A DNA stretch of 64,000 nt from contig DAOQUL010000015.1 of assembly GCA_035341015.1 (NCBI GenBank), forward strand, positions 1 through 64,000, written 5' to 3'. Position numbers and translations under genes: made by a program. The stretch is from JAKQIM01 sp029557965. Its GTDB lineage: Bacteria; Chloroflexota; Anaerolineae; Anaerolineales; UBA4823. Position 1 is the stretch's first letter; every line of letters begins with the position of its first letter. Under the pieces are notes generated by a model. The model did no database searches. It was not told where the DNA came from and was given only the letters and a program-made list of their open reading frames with translations. Below are positions 59,210-64,000 of this stretch, one piece after another.

Positions 59210-61282
59210 ATGAAAGAATATACTACTGAGTTCATTCGCAACATTGCTTTGGCTTCTCACAGCAGCGCCGGCAAGACGATGCTGGCAGAGGCTTGCCTGC
59301 ACTTTACGGGCGCAACCACTCGCCTTGGGAAGATTGAAGATGGGACGACGGTTGGGGATTTTGAAGAAGAGGAGATTCGTCGCGGAATTTCACTCTCTAC
59401 AGCCGTGCTCCCGGTCGAATACAAAAATCACAAGATCAATTTCTTAGACACCCCCGGTTATACGGATTTTGTCGGAGAAGTCATCTCGGCGCTGCGCGTG
59501 GCAGATGGCGCTTTGATCCTGGTGGACTCGGTTTCAGGAGCCGAAGTGGGTACCGAGATCGCCTTGTCTTACTGCGATACCTTCCATCTGCCGCGTTTCG
59601 TGGTGATCAACAAGATGAACCGCGATAACGCCAACTTCCGCAAGGCGCTCGAGTCGGTTCAGGAGATCTCAGAAATACGCCTAGTGCCGGTCCAGCTCCC
59701 CTGGGGCGAAAAGGCTGAATTCAAGGGCGTTATCGACCTTTTGACCATGAAGGCCTATGCCGGCTCTGGTGATAAGGCACAGGACATCCCGGCCGAATAT
59801 GCCAGCGATGTGGAAGCCGCCCGCATGGAATTGATCGAGGCGGCGGCTGAGGGCGAAGATGCCTTGCTGGAGAAGTACCTGGAAGGCCAGGAGCTGAGTG
59901 CCGAGGAGATCATGCGCGGCCTGAAGCAGGTGGTCGTCTCGGGTTCTTATGCGCCTGTATTCGTGGCCGCCGGCTCAGCCGAGATCGGCATGGGGCCGCT
60001 GCTGGATGCCATTCTTGGCCTGATGCCTTCGCCGCTCAACGCCCCAGAGCGCACTGGCCAGGGCAAAGACGGCGATGAAAAATTGGCCGCATCGGATGGC
60101 AATCCCTTGGCTGCATATATTTGGAAGACCACCGCCGATCCTTTCGTGGGTAAAATCACCTATTTCCGCATTTATGCCGGCTCCATCAGCTCTGACTCGC
60201 GCGTTTGGAACCAGACCAAATCTGTGGAAGAACGCCTGGGCACCGTGCACGTTCTGCGCGGCAAAGAGCAGATCGGGGTTAAGGTTGTCCATGCTGGCGA
60301 TATTGCTGCAGTCTCGAAGCTCGGTTCCACCTCCACCGGTGATACCTTCTGCGAGAAGGGCCACATCCTGACCCTGCCGCTCCCGCAGTACCCGCACGCC
60401 CTGTTCAGCGTAGCTATCAGCCCCAAGACCCAGGGCGACGCCGCCAAGTTGAGCCCCACCCTCACCCGCCTGGTTGAAGAGGATATGACCCTTTCTTGGC
60501 GCCAGGAACACACCACCAACCAGACGATCCTGCAGGGCATGGGCGACCAGCACATTGATGTCGCTGTGCGCAAGGCTGAGACCAAGTTCCAGACCAGCCT
60601 GAACACTGAAATCCCCAAGGTGCCGTATCAAGAGACCATCAATGGCAAGGGCCAGTCGCAGTACCGCCACAAGAAGCAGACCGGCGGCGCCGGCCAATTT
60701 GCCGAAGTGTTCATGCGCATTGAACCATATGCCGATGAAGAATTCTCCTTCACCAACGACGTGGTGGGCGGCGCAATCTCGAATAACTTCATGCCGGCTA
60801 TTGAAAAGGGTGTGCGCAACGTCATGAAAGAAGGCGTCGTTGCCGGGTACCCGGTTCAAAACGTGCATGTTTCAATCTATGATGGCAAAGAGCACCCGGT
60901 GGACTCGAAACCGGTGGCTTTTGAAACCGCCGGTCGTGAGGCCTTCAAACTGGCATTCAAAGATGCCGGCCCTGTGCTGCGTGAGCCGATCATGAACGTG
61001 CGCGTGGTGGTGCCCGAAGCCAACATGGGCGACATCATGGGCGATCTGAACACCCGCCGGGCACGCGTCCAGGGTATGGATACCGAGAAGGGCCGTTCTA
61101 TCGTCAATGCCCAGGTGCCTTTGGCTGAAATCCAGCGCTACACCACCGACCTGCGCTCGATGACCGGTGGCCGCGGCGTCTTCACAATGGAATTCTCGCA
61201 CTACGAAGTGGTCCCGGCGCACATTGCCCAGGCCGTGATCGATGCCCGCCAGAAAGAATTACAGGCGGCCAAGGAAGAGTAA
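59210..61282 (+). CDS. Elongation factor G-like GTPase (EF-G paralogue)
   Basis: 690 residues, SD AGGAAGGG. P-loop HSSAGKTML (about 17-25), G2 RRGISLST, G3 DTPGYTDF (about 80-87), G4 NKMNRD, then domains II-V with the EF-G domain IV motif GGAGQFAEVFM and RRARVQGMD. In canonical EF-G, G3 reads DTPGHVDF; here the catalytic His is Tyr (about 84). This and the lack of the usual AHIDAGKTT put it in the EF-G-like (EF-G-2) group, seen in Thermus, actinobacteria and Chloroflexota. It probably acts on the ribosome, but a role in translocation is not certain. Terminator downstream. Confidence 0.88.
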   Translation: MKEYTTEFIRNIALASHSSAGKTMLAEACLHFTGATTRLGKIEDGTTVGDFEEEEIRRGISLSTAVLPVEYKNHKINFLDTPGYTDFVGEVISALRVADGALILVDSVSGAEVGTEIALSYCDTFHLPRFVVINKMNRDNANFRKALESVQEISEIRLVPVQLPWGEKAEFKGVIDLLTMKAYAGSGDKAQDIPAEYASDVEAARMELIEAAAEGEDALLEKYLEGQELSAEEIMRGLKQVVVSGSYAPVFVAAGSAEIGMGPLLDAILGLMPSPLNAPERTGQGKDGDEKLAASDGNPLAAYIWKTTADPFVGKITYFRIYAGSISSDSRVWNQTKSVEERLGTVHVLRGKEQIGVKVVHAGDIAAVSKLGSTSTGDTFCEKGHILTLPLPQYPHALFSVAISPKTQGDAAKLSPTLTRLVEEDMTLSWRQEHTTNQTILQGMGDQHIDVAVRKAETKFQTSLNTEIPKVPYQETINGKGQSQYRHKKQTGGAGQFAEVFMRIEPYADEEFSFTNDVVGGAISNNFMPAIEKGVRNVMKEGVVAGYPVQNVHVSIYDGKEHPVDSKPVAFETAGREAFKLAFKDAGPVLREPIMNVRVVVPEANMGDIMGDLNTRRARVQGMDTEKGRSIVNAQVPLAEIQRYTTDLRSMTGGRGVFTMEFSHYEVVPAHIAQAVIDARQKELQAAKEE

Positions 61283-61299
61283 TTCTGCTCAAAAAAAAT

Positions 61300-61347
61300 A
61301 AAGAAGCGGCGCCAGGCGATGTTTGCCATCGCGGGCGCCGCTTCTTT
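61300..61347. terminator. Bidirectional terminator, 14-bp perfect arms
   Basis: Arms 61300-61313 and 61334-61347 with an inner 5-bp stem. Followed by T residues and preceded by A8. Lies between convergent genes ending at 61282 and 61360. Confidence 0.85.
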
Positions 61348-61359
61348 TGTTAATCAAGC

Positions 61360-62346
61360 TCAGTTGGCTTTGGCTAACTTCAAACGCCAGAACAACAGCG
61401 GCGCCAGGGCTGTGATCCAGGCACCAACCAGCGCGTAGCGCAGATAGCGGAAGATGAAAGCGAGCAGGGTCTCGCCGCCAGGGAAGATCAGGGCCAGGCC
61501 TCGCCACAGTGCCAGTACGCCGATCACACCGATGATATAACGACCGGCGTATTGCTGCCAGGTGCCTTGGGTGTTAAAGCCGCCGCGCGGCCTCAAGTAG
61601 ATGGCCCCGGCAGCCAGCCCAAAGAAGGCCCCGGCTTGCGAGATCACCCCGCTCATCGAGAGTGGGGCAATTGGCTCATCGGGAAAAGCTGCCAGCGCAT
61701 TGGCTGCCCATTCGGCTGAAATGCTGAATCCAGATGCGTACAGGCGGCTGAGCCAGGCCAGCAGGATCAGCCCCAGCGATGCCCCCAGGGCAACCAGGTA
61801 TTGCTGGGGCATGCTCAGGCGCTGCACCCATGCCGAGATGGGCTTGCTGAGCCACAGCATGAGCGCCAGCAGCAGCGCACCGATCAGCCAGCCAATCAAG
61901 ACATCGTGCAAGAAATGAACCGCCAGGATCAGGCGCGAGATACCAATCAATAGGATCAGTAAGATTGCCACAACCCAGAACCAACGCCGTTTTAGATAAT
62001 TGGCCAGCGTGCCCCACATGACCACTGCATTCTGCGAGTGGCCCGATGGCACCCCGAAGGAGCTCTCGGCATTGGCGCTTAAACTGCGAATCGATGGGTC
62101 GTACCAATAGGGCCGCGGCCCGTGGAGAAGCATCTTGAAGCTGGCGTTCAGGCCGTTGCTGGCCATTAAGAATAGCCCCATCTGCAGGCCCAGCCCGGCA
62201 TCCACACACCAAAAGATGGCAGGCGCCAGCAGCAGGTAGAATTCTTCGACCCCCAGGAAAGAAATGAAATTCATTGGCCCGGCCAACCATAGGCCAAGGC
62301 TTTGCAGCCAGTTGATGAATGAAATGCCGATCTCGAAAATGTTCAA
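61360..62346 (-). CDS. PAP2-family membrane phosphatase
   Basis: 328 residues from a TTG start at 62346, with TAGGAG 7 bases upstream. PAP2 motifs in order: KMLLHGPRP (K-x6-RP), PSGHSQN (PSGH), SRLILAVHFLHD (SR-x5-H). About seven membrane helices. Such enzymes dephosphorylate lipid phosphates such as undecaprenyl pyrophosphate, phosphatidate or sphingoid phosphates. The C-terminal 120 residues form extra helices (about 220-328), longer than the basic PAP2 unit. Substrate is not known; the window also holds plsY and a sphingolipid-like pair. Confidence 0.88.
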   Translation of the reverse strand: MNIFEIGISFINWLQSLGLWLAGPMNFISFLGVEEFYLLLAPAIFWCVDAGLGLQMGLFLMASNGLNASFKMLLHGPRPYWYDPSIRSLSANAESSFGVPSGHSQNAVVMWGTLANYLKRRWFWVVAILLILLIGISRLILAVHFLHDVLIGWLIGALLLALMLWLSKPISAWVQRLSMPQQYLVALGASLGLILLAWLSRLYASGFSISAEWAANALAAFPDEPIAPLSMSGVISQAGAFFGLAAGAIYLRPRGGFNTQGTWQQYAGRYIIGVIGVLALWRGLALIFPGGETLLAFIFRYLRYALVGAWITALAPLLFWRLKLAKAN

Positions 62347-62420
62347 GGCAATCTCCTATTGGAAGAAATGTGTCGCGGTCGAAATTGTCATAGAACGATG
62401 CAAGGCATGCTCTTGGTCAA

Positions 62421-63548
62421 TTATATCTCTGCATCGGTTTGAATGGGTAAAAAACGCAGGTTGATCAACAGAGAGAAGCCAATCAGGATCGCCCCCCAGA
62501 TGTAGATCATCTCTGGATTCTTCTCGTACAATAACCCCGCTAACATTGGGGCCAGCATCATTGCCAGGCCCGAAACGGTCTCGGTAACCCCGTAGGCCAG
62601 CCCCATTTGCGACTGTTCAACCAGGTGACGGGTTTGGGCTGCCGCCAACGAGCGTATCACCCGGTAGCCGCCCAGCAGAAAATAGGCACTTGCATACCAG
62701 GCCAGGCCCTGCCCTTGCCAGATCAGGATGGCAAATAATCCCACCGCCGCTTGCCCAAGCAAGAATCCGTGGCGCGCCTTTAGGCCTCCTAGCACCAGGT
62801 TAAGCAGCACGATCCCGATGCTGGCGACCATGCCAAGCTGGCCGATGTTTTCAACTGACAGGCCGTGTTCATTCTGCAGGTAATTTGAGGACAATGGCTG
62901 TGGCAAGTAGCTGGTAAGCGTGGCAATGAAGATCAATACCAGGTAAATCAGGTAGCGCCGGTCAAACTTTAGCCGCAGTGAGGTTTTTACAGCGGCGTGA
63001 TGTTCTGGCGGCTGTGGCCGGATCAACAAAATGGTCAGGGCTGAGAGGATGAAGATGCCCGCCGATACCCGGTAAACTTGCTGCAAGCCCAGGCGTTCCC
63101 CAATCTGGCCTCCGATCAGTGGGCCCGCAATTGCCCCGGTATTGTAAAAAACCGAGATCAAAGTCAATGCTCGCCCTACGCTCAGCTTGCCGCGCGCTGC
63201 GGTGACGTAACTGTGCATTGGCGACATGACGAAAGCTGTGGTGCTGTACAGCATCAGCCCGACCACAAAAGCGGGCAAAGAGCTCGCCATCGCCATGATC
63301 CACGCCGCGACTACACCCAATATCCACGACAGCCACATCAGCGGGCGCCGCCCAACCCGGTCTGCCAGGTAGCCGGCTGGGATGTGGGCGATCATCATCG
63401 CCGCGCCAACCGCCCCCAATATGCCACCAATGACCGCTGGGCTGGCGCCAAGCTGTTGCAGGTACAGGGGTTGGAAGTATAAAAACATCCCCTCGCCCAT
63501 TCCCCAGGTCAGCAAGGCCAAACCTACCAGGAGTAAATCTCGACTCAT
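62421..63548 (-). CDS. Major facilitator superfamily transporter
   Basis: 375 residues, about 12 membrane helices. The MFS loop 2-3 motif is present as GYLADRVGRRPLMW (GxLaDrxGrRxxl). A second, weaker copy lies in the C-terminal half (GGLKARHGFLLG). Likely a proton-driven efflux or uptake permease; the substrate is not evident. It starts with ATGA overlapping the stop of the alpha/beta hydrolase gene, so the two are coupled. Confidence 0.87.
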   Translation of the reverse strand: MSRDLLLVGLALLTWGMGEGMFLYFQPLYLQQLGASPAVIGGILGAVGAAMMIAHIPAGYLADRVGRRPLMWLSWILGVVAAWIMAMASSLPAFVVGLMLYSTTAFVMSPMHSYVTAARGKLSVGRALTLISVFYNTGAIAGPLIGGQIGERLGLQQVYRVSAGIFILSALTILLIRPQPPEHHAAVKTSLRLKFDRRYLIYLVLIFIATLTSYLPQPLSSNYLQNEHGLSVENIGQLGMVASIGIVLLNLVLGGLKARHGFLLGQAAVGLFAILIWQGQGLAWYASAYFLLGGYRVIRSLAAAQTRHLVEQSQMGLAYGVTETVSGLAMMLAPMLAGLLYEKNPEMIYIWGAILIGFSLLINLRFLPIQTDAEI

Positions 63549-64000
63549 GGGTTCTTGTGCGTGTGGCTCTGTATGAATTGGTGGACGGCGTTAAAAGCAA
63601 GCAGTCGTTCTGGCTCGCGCGTGATCACATGACTGCTGTTTTCTAACCACAACATTTGCTTGTCGGCGCTGCCCAGGCCAGCGTAAATGTGTTCCATATT
63701 TTCGGGCGACACACCATGATCTGCGCGTGAATGAATGAGCAAGGCAGGAATTTTCACTGCGGGTAGAGCGGCACGCAGTTCGGTCAGCAATTTGTTCAAC
63801 TCAATAATTGCCCGCGTGGGGTAATAAGGATAATCTACATGATCCCGGGCGGCATCTGGATTGTGCCAATCTGGGGGACCTTTTTCTACGCGCGGCCGGA
63901 TGCGGTGCAGCCAGCGCAGATAAGGCAGCAAGGGATCGGGCGGCAGGGCATAAGGCGTCGACATTGCCACAACCCCGGCCAGTGGCCTTTGATTGGCAAA
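63545..64000 (-). CDS. Alpha/beta hydrolase, C-terminal part only
   Basis: At least 151 residues; the frame is open to the right edge, so the start codon and the nucleophile elbow are outside the window. Visible: AGVVAMSTPYALP after the missing elbow, a cap region with RPRVEKGPPDW, then the catalytic Asp in IHSRADHGVSP and catalytic His in LENSSHVITRE. This is the carboxylesterase (Est30-like)/monoacylglycerol-lipase pattern. It overlaps the MFS gene by 4 bases. Confidence 0.85.
   Translation of the reverse strand, partial: FANQRPLAGVVAMSTPYALPPDPLLPYLRWLHRIRPRVEKGPPDWHNPDAARDHVDYPYYPTRAIIELNKLLTELRAALPAVKIPALLIHSRADHGVSPENMEHIYAGLGSADKQMLWLENSSHVITREPERLLAFNAVHQFIQSHTHKNP

Noticed and set aside
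59975..60868. 297-codon minus-strand frame antisense to the EF-G paralogue
   Set aside because: Shadow of a conserved gene with GC-rich third positions.

Overview
The window looks like chromosomal DNA of a Chloroflexota bacterium, probably of the Anaerolineae type. This is inferred from gene content, not from a marker gene. The pointers are very large exported PKD and FG-GAP surface proteins, a secreted protease carrying a YLPIINK motif near its C-terminus, LiaF-like membrane protein operons, an EF-G paralogue with DTPGY, a MoxR/DUF58 operon and moderately high GC. I see no phage, IS element, CRISPR array, rRNA or tRNA. There is one assembly gap of 100 N (48317-48416).

Layout. 1-6989 (minus): two adjacent exported proteins, a giant multidomain adhesin-like protein that runs off the left edge and a 14-repeat DGWAVG propeller protein. 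7.2-10.6 kb (plus): a 7TM sensor kinase and a zinc ribbon/L7-L12-like/NHL fusion. 10.8-17.8 kb: a YwaF-like membrane protein, an NDUFA9-type SDR, a MerR/GyrI-like regulator divergent from a cyclase-family hydrolase, a dolichol-phosphate-mannose-synthase-like glycosyltransferase and a membrane-anchored GH31. 17.9-21.9 kb: an M6 metalloprotease with six PKD domains. 22.1-27.2 kb: a metallophosphoesterase and two convergent ParB-like proteins that share an unassigned C-terminal domain, one of them fused to two universal stress domains, plus a beta-helix protein. 27.2-31.1 kb: a GAF histidine kinase and a three-gene LiaF/DUF5668-like operon. 31.2-35.7 kb: Nudix hydrolase, class II aldolase, a membrane protein, a JAMM peptidase, a divergent PlsY and an MBL-fold hydrolase. 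35.8-41.4 kb: a valine-specific T-box leader followed by two valyl-tRNA synthetases of different classes. 41.4-45.9 kb: a three-gene two-component module. 45.9-54.1 kb (minus): a six-gene operon of exported membrane protein, ABC ATPase, ABC permease, coiled-coil membrane protein, MoxR and DUF58. 54.1-64 kb: an RNase H-like exonuclease, a ketosphinganine-reductase-like SDR with a serine-palmitoyltransferase-like enzyme (frameshifted), a phosphopentomutase-superfamily enzyme, a small membrane protein, an EF-G paralogue, PAP2 phosphatase, MFS transporter and the C-terminal part of an alpha/beta hydrolase.

Regulation. Many genes have a good Shine-Dalgarno. A clear second class has a -10 hexamer 6-7 bases before the ATG and no SD, which implies leaderless mRNAs (11674, 15065, 27171, 32820, 59098, and a mini-ORF at 7173). 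The merR promoter has the 19-bp spacer typical of MerR-controlled promoters. Most convergent gene pairs are separated by strong bidirectional hairpins.

The points most worth following are the tandem valS pair under a T-box, the ParB-like/USP island, the sphingolipid-like gene pair, the MoxR/ABC operon with a collapsed Gly-Gln repeat, and the leaderless promoter class.
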